From: Bacteroidales bacterium
GTDB taxonomy: Bacteria; Bacteroidota; Bacteroidia; Bacteroidales; UBA932
Direction: 5' to 3'
Length of the DNA: 64,000 nucleotides
Assembly: GCA_016285455.1 (NCBI GenBank)
Contig: JAEEQS010000001.1
Coordinates: forward strand, 124,001 to 188,000
The notes beneath the pieces were generated by a model. The model made no database searches. It was not told the DNA's origin and was given only the letters and a program-made list of their open reading frames with translations. Below, in pieces: positions 1 through 8,416 of this stretch. Numbering within the stretch: the stretch's first letter is position 1; every line of letters begins with the position of its first letter. The translations under genes and the position numbers were made by a program.

Positions 1-545
1 CTCAGGGTCACACTGATGTTTCCGTAGTTCGCTGGCTGCGCTACACTCCGGATTGTGACTACAACAACTGGGATGAGACTTGGGTAGCCGTATCTTACGG
101 ATTCCAGGGAGACGGAATCACTCCTGCATACTCTACCAGAATTAACTTTTCAACAACCAATGCATACCCGCTAAAGCTCCAGCTAGACAACGACTTCTTC
201 CAGTTTATCATTGTGGATGAAACCCATCCTAATCCTACTGTCTGGCCAACTCAGGACTATAATTTGACGGCTGGAAGTCACACCTTTGGAATGTGGGTGG
301 TTCCTAAGACAAATGCCACTCCGTCATCTGAAGAGCAGAGTAAGGTTTCTGTAACGCTTATTTGCATACCAACAGGACAGGCTCCATACTTGATTCCGAT
401 TTCGCACAACTTCCCAGGAGACTCAGACCATATTCCAATTAGGTTCAGGAGAGTCTCCCCGGCAGACTATGAGGCCAACAAGACAAGAGAGTATGACGCT
501 TCAAATCCGGGTCAGTATTGGCTTGAACCAACCACCAACACTTAA
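1..545 (+). CDS. Fimbria-associated surface protein, C-terminal part (truncated by window edge)
   Basis: An open frame runs from the left edge (first full codon at base 3) to a TAA at 543-545, giving about 180 residues; the start lies outside the window. The fragment is rich in Asn, Thr, Pro and aromatic residues with alternating hydrophobic stretches, as in beta-sandwich surface proteins. I recognise no named domain or catalytic motif. Its stop codon overlaps the ATG of the next gene by one base (TAATG), so the two are translationally coupled and almost certainly in one operon with the two fimbrial lipoproteins that follow. By context it is probably a fimbrial subunit or accessory protein, but this is inferred from position only. 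Confidence 0.6.
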   Translation, partial: QGHTDVSVVRWLRYTPDCDYNNWDETWVAVSYGFQGDGITPAYSTRINFSTTNAYPLKLQLDNDFFQFIIVDETHPNPTVWPTQDYNLTAGSHTFGMWVVPKTNATPSSEEQSKVSVTLICIPTGQAPYLIPISHNFPGDSDHIPIRFRRVSPADYEANKTREYDASNPGQYWLEPTTNT

Positions 546-3469
546 TGAGAAAGTTTATTTTACATAGAATAGTTCTTTTCTCGGCAATGCTTCTGACGGC
601 GTTGCTGGTTGCGGTGTCTTGCACCAAGGAGGAAGAAATCCATCTGGAAGGCGATACAAGCGGCAATCTTTCTATCCTTGCTGAACTCTTTGACGACGGC
701 ATAGACTATCTTAGTGGCCATACGAAGGCTCGGAGCAAGGCCAAAGACGATGAAGATCCTGGCATTGTAGACGGAGACGATGTTATTGCCCGTTCTGTTT
801 TGAACGAAAACCTCATTGAGACTCTGGATATTTTCATCAAGAAGGAATCTGCAGCCGAAACCGATTCTTGGATTTATGTAAAGCATCTGGATAAAGACCA
901 GACCGGCGTCATTCTGGATCCAAACGCCCCGGGCGGCCTTATGGACAAGGCAAAGCAACTGATTAACAAGAACTGGGCTAATGAACTGACTACAGAGAAC
1001 ACACCATTTGATCCTAATGTTCAGTATCATATCTATGTAACCGCCAATAACCCTCATACTCATAACTGCAACCACACCACTCACAATCATTACAGTTACA
1101 GAGTTGCAGGCTCCACCATCCCAACCAACCTTCAAGAACTCAAGGCTCTTCACACTTACGACGCCAAGACAGACTGCTATTATACTCCGGACGCTGTTCC
1201 TGAAAGAACCAACCGCGTAAATAAGAAGGCTTTCCTTATGGATGGAGACATCACCTGGAGTCCGGTACCGGAAGATGGAGAGCAGATATGGGATGTTGAT
1301 CTTAAGAGAGCCGTTTCCAAGGTTATTGTAACCCTGCAGATGGACGACACCTTCAAGACGAGTATCACCCAGAAAGCAGACGGAAAGAACTGGACAGTGG
1401 GAGAGCCAATGTGGAGATATGTTCACTTTGGTTTTGATGTAGCTGACATTGCTTCCGGCACATATGAGCTTGATAAATCTCAGACTGGTAGCCCTTGGGA
1501 TTCCAAACCATTCAAGATAGGTTCTCTCAACAACACAGACGTAATAGATGCAGATCTATGGCAGTGGTACATAAAGACCTACACGGCTCCGTTTAAGTGG
1601 AGAGACTACACAGAGACTCCATACCTTCTTGTTTCTATCAGATATACCTTTACTCCTGAGAATCCTGATGATACTCTTCATCTTGGATCCAGAGTCCTTC
1701 ATTACAACGACCAGCGTACCACCTACTACCGTATTCCTATTTGCAATGAGCAGAAAGTGGCAGACCAAGGCCTGCAGCGCAACAACATCTACATTGTTGA
1801 TGCAAAGATTGCTTCCTGGGGTTCAGAGAACGAAGAGTTTGAGGCAGAAGACTTCTACCTGGATCTTGAATACCACGTTGTGCCGTGGACAGAGACCAAC
1901 GTAGATCACGAGTCAACCATTGTCAAGCTCGGCGATATCAACTATCTTACGGTCTATCCGCAGGAATACACCCTTAAGGGAGACGGAGCACAAACTGTTG
2001 ACCTGAACTGGTACGCCTCCGTTGCTACAGACGACGGCCGATTTCCGGACATAGACCTTAGTAGTGTTAAGGTTTATTACACTAATTATCAGGGCAATAA
2101 GGTGAATATTGAAAACAATCCGACCAAAACCCCTACTTCTCCTGACGGTCTCCAAGACATCACAATCACCAGCACTGCTCCTGATAACAGTTCAGCCAAA
2201 GGTGAAGAAGTTCATATAGTCCTTACCCCAGACGGCCTCATAAAGGTTACTTCAGAAGCTCTGCTGAGCCGTGCCGTTAAGACAATTGAGTTTGACGTGG
2301 AACTCCTGACAACCACCCTGCCTAAGAAGCACGTTGTCATCCGCCACTATCCTCTGGACAACATCCAGAGCTTCACCGGAAGCTGGTCTTCCCGTTGGAG
2401 CGGAAGTACATCTACCCAAACAGTTCGACACTATTCCTTCAATCCTGCACGCGATGGTTGGACAAGTTGGGATGGTTATGCAGATAACGTAGAATGTACC
2501 CTAGCCGAGTACAACTTTGCCGAACCCGCACACCGATCAACAAGCACAATAACAGGGACTAGAGAAACAACCAGAGAGAAATTCCTTGCAAATGTTACCA
2601 CAAATAATGACCGTGCCAATGCAAGTAGTCAAGCTAATGCAGTTAATGGATATTGGGGAACAGGTGCTAGTTATATTGATTGGGATTGGCAAAATCCAGG
2701 GACTGCTACTATTTCTGATAATTGGGATTATTGGACATATAATAATTATTATTATTCTGAGTATAAGTATTCAACGTACTATACAAATACTACTGAAACA
2801 GTATATAAGGCACGAAGGTATTATCGTGATGTAACTGAAAATGTTCCCTCAACCGGCACTTGGGTAGACTGGGATAGAGATAATGGACAAAATGTAAATC
2901 CAACAACTTCTGATAATTTATTTCCCGCAAAAGTTTATTTGAATAATGCTATTTGGCAAATAGAACGTTACAATAGTAGAATTACAAACAGAAACCAACA
3001 AACCCAGTTGAACAACAACCATATGTATGTATTGCAGATTACAGCTGCAAGTACAGAATATGCTCTTGGAAAGCCAGTGCTTAATACAAACTACCAGTCT
3101 CAGGATCACGTAGTTTCTCCTGCGGTTATGATTGCGTCACAATTGGGTGCTGTTTCAACAACAAACAGTAGTACAACAGCCGCAACGCATTGCGGTACTT
3201 ATATGGAAGTTGGAACAGACGGAACGCGTTATGTAGGCTGGAGGCTTCCTACCAAAGAAGAAATCAGTGTCATAATTAATTATCAGAATGGAGCAAACAC
3301 TCAAAATGTGACTATGCAACCTGTTCTTACAGGTGCTTATTATTGGACTCTCGACGGAACATCTGCCAATGTGCCAACGGGAAGTCAAGGTTCTGCAAAT
3401 AATGCTTATATTCGTTGCGTGAGGGATTTGACTTTGGAAGACATACAAAGGCTTAACAGTGGCAATTAA
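545..3469 (+). CDS. Large fimbrial tip/accessory lipoprotein (DUF4906-like, C-terminal DUF1566/FISUMP-like domain)
   Basis: This 974-residue protein starts with a lipoprotein signal: charged start, hydrophobic helix and a Cys near residue 26 followed by an acidic stretch. The long central part looks like the beta-rich fimbrillin-type tip proteins (DUF4906 group) of type V pili. The last 100 residues contain WRLPTKEE, a later YYWT and a final IRCVRD, the pattern of DUF1566/FISUMP-like domains. Between them, about residues 680-820, lies an Asn/Tyr/Trp-rich low-complexity segment encoded by visibly AT-richer DNA than its flanks. It overlaps the upstream stop by one base and is followed 26 bases later by a second fimbrial lipoprotein. 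It probably acts on the outer cell surface as a pilus tip or adhesin. The class is fairly sure, the exact subfamily is not. Confidence 0.65.
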   Translation: MRKFILHRIVLFSAMLLTALLVAVSCTKEEEIHLEGDTSGNLSILAELFDDGIDYLSGHTKARSKAKDDEDPGIVDGDDVIARSVLNENLIETLDIFIKKESAAETDSWIYVKHLDKDQTGVILDPNAPGGLMDKAKQLINKNWANELTTENTPFDPNVQYHIYVTANNPHTHNCNHTTHNHYSYRVAGSTIPTNLQELKALHTYDAKTDCYYTPDAVPERTNRVNKKAFLMDGDITWSPVPEDGEQIWDVDLKRAVSKVIVTLQMDDTFKTSITQKADGKNWTVGEPMWRYVHFGFDVADIASGTYELDKSQTGSPWDSKPFKIGSLNNTDVIDADLWQWYIKTYTAPFKWRDYTETPYLLVSIRYTFTPENPDDTLHLGSRVLHYNDQRTTYYRIPICNEQKVADQGLQRNNIYIVDAKIASWGSENEEFEAEDFYLDLEYHVVPWTETNVDHESTIVKLGDINYLTVYPQEYTLKGDGAQTVDLNWYASVATDDGRFPDIDLSSVKVYYTNYQGNKVNIENNPTKTPTSPDGLQDITITSTAPDNSSAKGEEVHIVLTPDGLIKVTSEALLSRAVKTIEFDVELLTTTLPKKHVVIRHYPLDNIQSFTGSWSSRWSGSTSTQTVRHYSFNPARDGWTSWDGYADNVECTLAEYNFAEPAHRSTSTITGTRETTREKFLANVTTNNDRANASSQANAVNGYWGTGASYIDWDWQNPGTATISDNWDYWTYNNYYYSEYKYSTYYTNTTETVYKARRYYRDVTENVPSTGTWVDWDRDNGQNVNPTTSDNLFPAKVYLNNAIWQIERYNSRITNRNQQTQLNNNHMYVLQITAASTEYALGKPVLNTNYQSQDHVVSPAVMIASQLGAVSTTNSSTTAATHCGTYMEVGTDGTRYVGWRLPTKEEISVIINYQNGANTQNVTMQPVLTGAYYWTLDGTSANVPTGSQGSANNAYIRCVRDLTLEDIQRLNSGN

Positions 3470-3495
3470 TTTAGTAAAATAGAGAAACGTTGGAA

Positions 3496-5730
3496 ATGAA
3501 GCGTTATCTGACATATATAGAAGTTTTAACGGTGGCTTTCTTCATAGGGCTTCTGGCAGGATGTTCAGAAAAGAATCTGGACTCGCCAGAAGGGCCTGAA
3601 GCTGATCCTTCTGTGCTTCTGAATGCGGGAGAGATGCCTTTCCGTCTGGGCTTCAACCTGGTTGGAGAAAAACCTGCTCCAAAATCCAAGGCAAGTATTG
3701 TGGGAGGAGAAGAAGACACTAGAGACTATGTTAAGACCATTACGATGCTTTGCTTTACCAAAGAAGGCATCTATCTTGGATACAGAAGAGGAGAACTGAG
3801 GGGAACTGAGCATTGGTTTACGGAATCAGGGCATCCTAACTGCTACGGAAGAGACCTATTTACGGGTACAATACCTGCAAATACCACCCGAATCCACTTC
3901 CTAGCTAATGCGGAAGGTCATATTCCGGGATTTGACAAAACCGGTACCCTGGAGAATGTTCTTATGAGAAACGTGCTGGTTACCAGCGGATTGGAGGACC
4001 GCAGAGTTATTTACTGGGGATTCCACAAGGAGGAGACCACGGCTGCAATGAAAGAATGGCTGAGTAAAATGGTAGTAACTGAAGATCCTGTAACAGGAAA
4101 GAAGGATACCACCTATGTAAAGAGAGATGGCAGTCTGGTACACTTGATTAGGGACAGGGCAAGAATCAAGTTCGGAACAATGACAGACGATCCTCAGGCT
4201 AATCCGCCAAGCGGCAACGACTACAGAATACTGCAGATAGACTGGCTGCTCAGCAATGGCCTTAACAGAGGTTTTATTGCACCTTACAAGGCAAGTTCGG
4301 CAGACCATTATGCTGGCTATATCAACGACAACACCCTTGTAATAGACGAGGACCGCCACTCTCCTTACAACCTCAGCGATGCTGCAAGATACACGGCAGA
4401 TGACGAAGATGAGATGGTAACGGTTTACAAATGGGAGAACGGAGCTCCGGTTTATTATACCAATGATATTTCCAGGATGCTGTACCTGTTTGAAGACGAG
4501 AACAATGCTAATAATCCGCCAAAGCTTATCCTCAGGGTGAAATACCAGAAAAACTACCCAAGCACTTCTGTAGCGGACCAGGTGACAAAATACCACACCC
4601 TGATGCTTCTGGACAAAGACAACCAACCTCTGAAGGTTCTGAGGAACCACAGTTTTGTGGTAAACATCCACTCCATGCCGTGGAAGGGTATCGGGCATAT
4701 GACATTTTTAGAGGCGGTTAACACAACTGAATATGAGAATAACCGCACGGTTACCATCGATGATAACGTAGATGACATTACAGACGGAAAGTACGAGCTT
4801 AGCATCAAAGACGGAACATCAAAAATTTACAGACATGGAACAGAGAACTCTAGTCAGACTATTTATTTTGAGTTCAAGCCTACAGATGCCGCCCAGGGAA
4901 GCGCAGATTGGCATTCCCTTATGGATACCGTTACTAAAAAAGGATTCAAGATTAACTGGGAAGAGACTCCTGACGCAACTTTTGCGGTTAACGACGTAAA
5001 GATTGATGCTTGGGACAATACCACAGGCCAGGGAACCATAACGTTTACCCTTGGCTCTCTCTTTAATGAAGCGCTGCAGTCCGGAGTTATCAATATCCAG
5101 AATATGCAGACCGGCCTTACCAGAAGAATCCATATCTATACCATCTCCAGCTTCAGCTTCTTCCCGTTAGGCAGTACGAGCATAACGCTTGTAAGAGACG
5201 GAACCAATACACGACGTGTTAGTGGCCAAGATTGTGATACTTACAAGCTTACCTTGAGAATTCCGGGCAATTACCCTTCCGGACTGTACCCTATAAGAGT
5301 GAGAATGGCATCCACGACTCTGAACCCGTTCAAGTATGAGGTTAACGGGGGTACAGATGAAACTATCAACGTGGAAACGGCCGGTACAGAGAACGGAAAT
5401 ACAGTTGACGGAGAAGTTCTTGCCGGAATGTCTTATGTGACCACAGCCAACAAGTGGAATACGAGAGAGGAAAAGAATGGAGTAATCCAACCGTGGAACT
5501 ACTGGTACTTCTTTGACCTCCTTACTAAGCCTACAACTACGGATTCCGGCGGCCAGACGGTAGAAGATATGTCAGACAAGCTCTATACCATCTACTTCGA
5601 CGACACACGTCCGCTCAGAGCTCAGGCAAACCGCGCAGACGGCATCGGCCTCTTCCTGAAGATTAAATACTTCGGTCCTTTCAACACCACTTACAACGTA
5701 GGAGAAGCTATCGCGATAACAACCCAATAA
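3496..5730 (+). CDS. Fimbrillin-superfamily lipoprotein (Mfa2/DUF4906-like)
   Basis: I place the start at the ATG at 3496; a TTG six bases upstream gives the same frame but is less likely. The 744-residue product has a signal ending in LLAGC, a clear lipobox. Residues about 70-110 read as the N-terminal fimbrillin strand pattern (VKTITMLCFTKEG, then YLG), as in Mfa2/FimB-like anchors and DUF4906 proteins, followed by a large beta-rich region. Lipidation and later proteolytic strand exchange is how type V pilins of this superfamily are assembled; that is family knowledge, not seen here. It is the last gene of the fimbrial operon, followed by a strong terminator. It could be an anchor, a minor subunit or a tip protein. 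Confidence 0.6.
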   Translation: MKRYLTYIEVLTVAFFIGLLAGCSEKNLDSPEGPEADPSVLLNAGEMPFRLGFNLVGEKPAPKSKASIVGGEEDTRDYVKTITMLCFTKEGIYLGYRRGELRGTEHWFTESGHPNCYGRDLFTGTIPANTTRIHFLANAEGHIPGFDKTGTLENVLMRNVLVTSGLEDRRVIYWGFHKEETTAAMKEWLSKMVVTEDPVTGKKDTTYVKRDGSLVHLIRDRARIKFGTMTDDPQANPPSGNDYRILQIDWLLSNGLNRGFIAPYKASSADHYAGYINDNTLVIDEDRHSPYNLSDAARYTADDEDEMVTVYKWENGAPVYYTNDISRMLYLFEDENNANNPPKLILRVKYQKNYPSTSVADQVTKYHTLMLLDKDNQPLKVLRNHSFVVNIHSMPWKGIGHMTFLEAVNTTEYENNRTVTIDDNVDDITDGKYELSIKDGTSKIYRHGTENSSQTIYFEFKPTDAAQGSADWHSLMDTVTKKGFKINWEETPDATFAVNDVKIDAWDNTTGQGTITFTLGSLFNEALQSGVINIQNMQTGLTRRIHIYTISSFSFFPLGSTSITLVRDGTNTRRVSGQDCDTYKLTLRIPGNYPSGLYPIRVRMASTTLNPFKYEVNGGTDETINVETAGTENGNTVDGEVLAGMSYVTTANKWNTREEKNGVIQPWNYWYFFDLLTKPTTTDSGGQTVEDMSDKLYTIYFDDTRPLRAQANRADGIGLFLKIKYFGPFNTTYNVGEAIAITTQ

Positions 5731-5780
5731 TTCCCATCGCGGAGTATAGATGGTTTCAAAACAGAAGAATACAAGAAATT

Positions 5781-5816
5781 AGGGCCTCGGAACCGCTTCC
5801 GGGGCCTTTTATTTTG
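5781..5816 (+). terminator. Rho-independent terminator after fimbrial operon
   Basis: A 10-bp stem (GGCCTCGGAA at 5783-5792 with TTCCGGGGCC at 5797-5806, one G-U pair) closes a CCGC loop and is followed by TTTTATTTTG. It ends the transcript of the fimbrial genes. Confidence 0.85.
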
Positions 5817-5845
5817 TAGATGTAGCCTGAATGTTTAAGAATAAT

Positions 5846-5853
5846 TATATTTG
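5846..5853 (+). promoter_or_regulatory. Bacteroidota -7 box (TATATTTG) of DUF3791 gene
   Basis: TATATTTG matches the TAnnTTTG core used by the Bacteroidota primary sigma factor. It ends only four bases before the ATG at 5858, so the mRNA would be nearly leaderless. I see no convincing -33 TTTG at the right distance. Confidence 0.45.
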
Positions 5854-5857
5854 CAAT

Positions 5858-6094
5858 ATGAGCAAAAAGGAGTCAGATATGCTTTTTTTCGTGGCTTTTT
5901 GTATGGAAGCCTATAAGAACGAGCATAAGATGAGCGGAAAGAACGTTTCCTTGCTTTTTGACAGGCATAAGGTCAAGGAATATCTCTTCAAGCATTATGA
6001 TATCCTTCATACGCAAGGAATGCCCTGGATTTTGGAAGAAATAGAGGAGAAGATAAAAGATGAAACTATATCACGGAAGTCTTCAGATAGTTAA
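5858..6094 (+). CDS. DUF3791 family small protein
   Basis: I choose the ATG at 5858 (an in-frame ATG at 5831 would add nine residues and overlap the -7 box), giving 78 residues. The sequence has the DUF3791 hallmarks: SDMLFFVAFCMEAYKN near the start, a middle GKNVSLLFDRH helix, and HYDILHTQGMPWILEEI near the end. DUF3791 proteins are small helical proteins that sit directly upstream of DUF3990 genes in Bacteroidales and Firmicutes. A toxin-antitoxin-like or effector-partner role is suspected from that pairing but unproven. Its 3' end overlaps the next reading frame by 35 bases. There is no signal peptide. Confidence 0.75.
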   Translation: MSKKESDMLFFVAFCMEAYKNEHKMSGKNVSLLFDRHKVKEYLFKHYDILHTQGMPWILEEIEEKIKDETISRKSSDS

Positions 6095-6382
6095 GGAACC
6101 GCAGATAATTATTCCAGACCGGACACTTGATTACGGAGTGGGCTTTTATACAACTACGTCTAGTAAGCAAGCTAAGGAATGGACAATACGCAAACTTAAA
6201 GGGAAAAAGTGGGCTATGTTAATGTTTATGAGGCATTTGCCTTGTACGAAAATGGGTTGTTGAATAAGCAGGAGCTAATCGCAGAGTTAAAAACTTATAA
6301 GCTGATAGATCAAGTGCTTTTTCATACAGAGAGGGCGCTCGAGACATTGACTTTTATAAAAGCAACGGAGGTGAAATTATGA
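6060..6382 (+). pseudogene. DUF3990 (ART-like) gene, frameshifted and internally deleted
   Basis: The N-terminal half is a normal DUF3990 start: MKLYHGS, then LDYGVGFYTTTS, the His and Tyr positions expected in an ADP-ribosyltransferase-type fold. After GGGAAAAAGT (6201-6210) the frame shifts and stops at TGA 6261-6263. If the A5 run is restored to A6, the frame reads VGYVNVYE followed at once by AFALYENGLLNKQELIAEL and the usual DUF3990 C-terminus to TGA 6380-6382. Family members have a long segment between the first NVYE and the later VYEAFALYE, so that middle part is missing here. Two lesions, one indel and one deletion, therefore inactivate the gene. The flanking DUF3791 gene and the small gene after it remain open. 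Confidence 0.8.
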
Positions 6383-6594
6383 GGGCCAAAATTACACAGA
6401 AGAATCTTTACTTGATTTTGGCGGGCAAGGCGGTTGCCGTTGCTGAGTTTATCGCGGAGGATGAGCATATTAGCCCTTTGGATGCGTTGAGCAAGTTCTA
6501 TGCGTCTGAAACTTATAGTAAGTTAGAGAAAGAGAGTACTAAATACTGGCATTATGGGCCGGTTGCTCTTTATCAGGATTATTTGGGGCTATAA
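6379..6594 (+). CDS. Small protein of the DUF3791/DUF3990 cassette
   Basis: This 71-residue frame starts at an ATG overlapping the TGA of the broken DUF3990 frame (ATGA), which indicates former coupling. It is predicted helical, with no signal peptide or membrane helix; notable stretches are LDALSKFYASETY and WHYGPVALYQDYL. I believe similar proteins recur after DUF3990 genes in gut Bacteroidales, but no function is known to me. The pattern of a C-terminal aromatic/His motif recalls DUF3791 and may mark distant kinship. Its stop overlaps, tail to tail, the 3' end of the lipoprotein gene on the other strand. Confidence 0.6.
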   Translation: MRAKITQKNLYLILAGKAVAVAEFIAEDEHISPLDALSKFYASETYSKLEKESTKYWHYGPVALYQDYLGL

Positions 6595-7398
6595 GTTGCG
6601 GTTGCGCTGGCGGAAGGCGGCAATGGAGTCTGCCGGGATTTCTGCGTTAGGATTTGCAGCGGCTTCTTTCTGGAGCTTTGCAAGGATGGCGTCTGCCTCT
6701 TTAATTTTCTGCTTGGCAAGAGCCTTTTTGCCCACATAGTTAAGGACAACAGCTCCGTCTGAAAGGCAGCGGGCGTACTTGAAGGTCTGTGTTCCGTATC
6801 TTTGCTTGACAAGATAGGTCATCTGCTGGTTGTAGCCCAGGGCCTGGTTGTAGTTTTTAAGATAGACGTTGGCCTTGAAGATGTTGAAGATGATGTTCTC
6901 GTATTCCTGATTTGCATAAGGATCCTTTTCCGGGTCTACTGGCTTGGCCGTGAAATAGAGGAAGTCTCCCTCGTTGTCTTTGAGGATTTCCTTGCTAATG
7001 TCATCTTCTGAGAGGTATTTAAGGTAGAGGTCTATGAACTTTGTGTGGATGGTTCTGATCTTGCCAAAACTCAGGTCTGCGTAATACACCAAGTCTCTTT
7101 TGTTTAGGGCCCACATAAGAGCGTCTCTTCTGGCCTGTTCCACAGTGTCTGCCTCAAGAAGCTTTTCCAGGGCGGCAACTTCCGCCTTGGCGGAGTCTAT
7201 AAGGTACTGGTTTTCTGTATTGTAGGCTTTGCTCAGAGAATCTATGGTCTGGGCAAAGGCAGGGCTTCCCATTATGGTGAGAGTCTTAAGAGAATCGAGG
7301 TTGAGTTCTTCCTGCTGCTTTTGAGCATCGTTTTTGCAGCTTGCAAGAGAAGCGGTTATGAAGACAATGGCAATGGATGCAATGGCTGATATTTTCAT
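6589..7398 (-). CDS. Hypothetical lipoprotein, helical
   Basis: The 269-residue product has a lipoprotein signal with SLASC as the lipobox (Cys 21). The mature part is Lys/Glu/Ala-rich and largely helical, with a central YLKNYNQALGYNQQMTYLVKQ segment that could be a degenerate TPR-like pair and a C-terminal Asn/Arg tail. No catalytic motif is visible. It is transcribed alone, divergently from the DUF5106 gene at 7478, and converges on the DUF3791/DUF3990 cassette. I do not recognise the family; a periplasmic-side scaffold is the most that can be suggested. Confidence 0.7.
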   Translation of the reverse strand: MKISAIASIAIVFITASLASCKNDAQKQQEELNLDSLKTLTIMGSPAFAQTIDSLSKAYNTENQYLIDSAKAEVAALEKLLEADTVEQARRDALMWALNKRDLVYYADLSFGKIRTIHTKFIDLYLKYLSEDDISKEILKDNEGDFLYFTAKPVDPEKDPYANQEYENIIFNIFKANVYLKNYNQALGYNQQMTYLVKQRYGTQTFKYARCLSDGAVVLNYVGKKALAKQKIKEADAILAKLQKEAAANPNAEIPADSIAAFRQRNRNL

Positions 7399-7477
7399 AA
7401 TGATTGGTTTTGGGGCTGTAAAAATATGAATTTTCGTTGTATATTTATTCCTTGAATTGCCGTTTGGGCTTTGAAAT

Positions 7478-8377
7478 ATGAAGATTAGGCGTCTGAAATA
7501 TGTGCTTGCGCTTTTGGCGCTGCTGCTTGGAGGCGGAAGGCTTTGCGCTTCTGCTGATCTGAGGTGCGGGGCAGATACATTGTCCAGAAGCTCTTTGGCA
7601 GACAGCGTTGCGCTGCTTTACTGGGACTGGGTGGACCTGTCAGACAGCACATTATATCTGGCTTCCGGCGGGGAAGATTCTTTCTCAGCGATGGAAAACT
7701 ACTGCAGCGAGTTCTTTTCCCTGCTGGCTGCCTGCTCGCCTTCAAGAGCCCAGAAGGCCGTGGGGGCTTTGATGGACAAGGCCGCCAAGGCTCAGCGATA
7801 TGATTACTTTATGGCCATCGCTGAGAAATATTTCTATTCCCTTCAGTCTCCTTATTACAACGAAAAGCTTCTGCTGCTTTTCCTTGGGCACAAGATTGGG
7901 AGGACAGATATTCCAGAGGTGGAAAAGAGCCGTGAGAAATATCTTGAGGCGGAGGTCAGGCGGAATATGCCCGGGACTCAGGCCCTGGATTTTGACTTGG
8001 AAGGCGGCGGTTCTTTATACAAGGTGCTGGGGGCCTGCACGGAGCGTCAGACTCTTATGCTGGTGTTCTTTGATGCGGGCTGCAGAGACTGCCTGAACGG
8101 GATATCCCGCCTGGGGCATTCTCCGGCTGTGGGCAAGATGATTGCAGAGGGAGAACTCGCGGTTCTGGCCGTTTGCACGGAAGGCCGCCTTTCTTCCGTT
8201 TCCTATTTGATTCCGTCTGGATGGATTGCCGCTTCAGACAGCGAGGCGGTGGTCCAAAACTCTCTATATCGTACGCGTAACACTCCTTCTGTCTATTTCA
8301 TAGAAAGAGACGGCACGGTGGCCCTGAAGGACGTTTCCGCCTCCGCCGCCATTGAATATCTCCTGGGCTTAAGATAA
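7478..8377 (+). CDS. DUF5106 / thioredoxin-like secreted protein (paralogue 1)
   Basis: The 299-residue protein has an N-terminal signal peptide (hydrophobic residues about 8-25). Residues about 40-175 match the helical DUF5106 domain, including the EKYFYSLQSPYYNEKLLLLFL stretch, and residues about 185-295 form a thioredoxin-like domain with the redox motif C202-R-D-C205 and a cis-Pro-like TPSVY near the end. Such proteins act in the periplasm as disulfide reductases or as sensors of unknown substrate. A paralogue with the same architecture lies at 10287-11312, and the two are separated by an AAA-ATPase gene. It is possibly tied to maturation of secreted Cys-containing proteins, but no substrate is evident. 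Confidence 0.75.
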   Translation: MKIRRLKYVLALLALLLGGGRLCASADLRCGADTLSRSSLADSVALLYWDWVDLSDSTLYLASGGEDSFSAMENYCSEFFSLLAACSPSRAQKAVGALMDKAAKAQRYDYFMAIAEKYFYSLQSPYYNEKLLLLFLGHKIGRTDIPEVEKSREKYLEAEVRRNMPGTQALDFDLEGGGSLYKVLGACTERQTLMLVFFDAGCRDCLNGISRLGHSPAVGKMIAEGELAVLAVCTEGRLSSVSYLIPSGWIAASDSEAVVQNSLYRTRNTPSVYFIERDGTVALKDVSASAAIEYLLGLR

Positions 8378-8380
8378 AAG

Positions 8381-8410
8381 TTGTACAATATAAAAATTGT
8401 ACTATCTTTG
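8381..8410 (+). promoter_or_regulatory. Promoter with internal palindromic operator
   Basis: TTG at 8381-8383 and TATCTTTG at 8403-8410 are separated by exactly 19 bases, the classic Bacteroidota spacing. The spacer carries an inverted repeat, GTACAAT (8383-8389) and ATTGTAC (8396-8402), filling the region RNA polymerase would contact. The gene downstream begins with an XRE-type HTH domain, so autorepression is a natural inference. The start codon at 8417 follows six bases after the -7 box, implying a leaderless mRNA. Confidence 0.7.
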
Positions 8411-8416
8411 TGTCTG

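Noticed and set aside
560..1426. Long minus-strand open frame (288 codons) antisense to the fimbrial tip gene
   Set aside because: It lies wholly inside a well-supported lipoprotein gene, has no recognisable domain, and its composition is that of a codon shadow.
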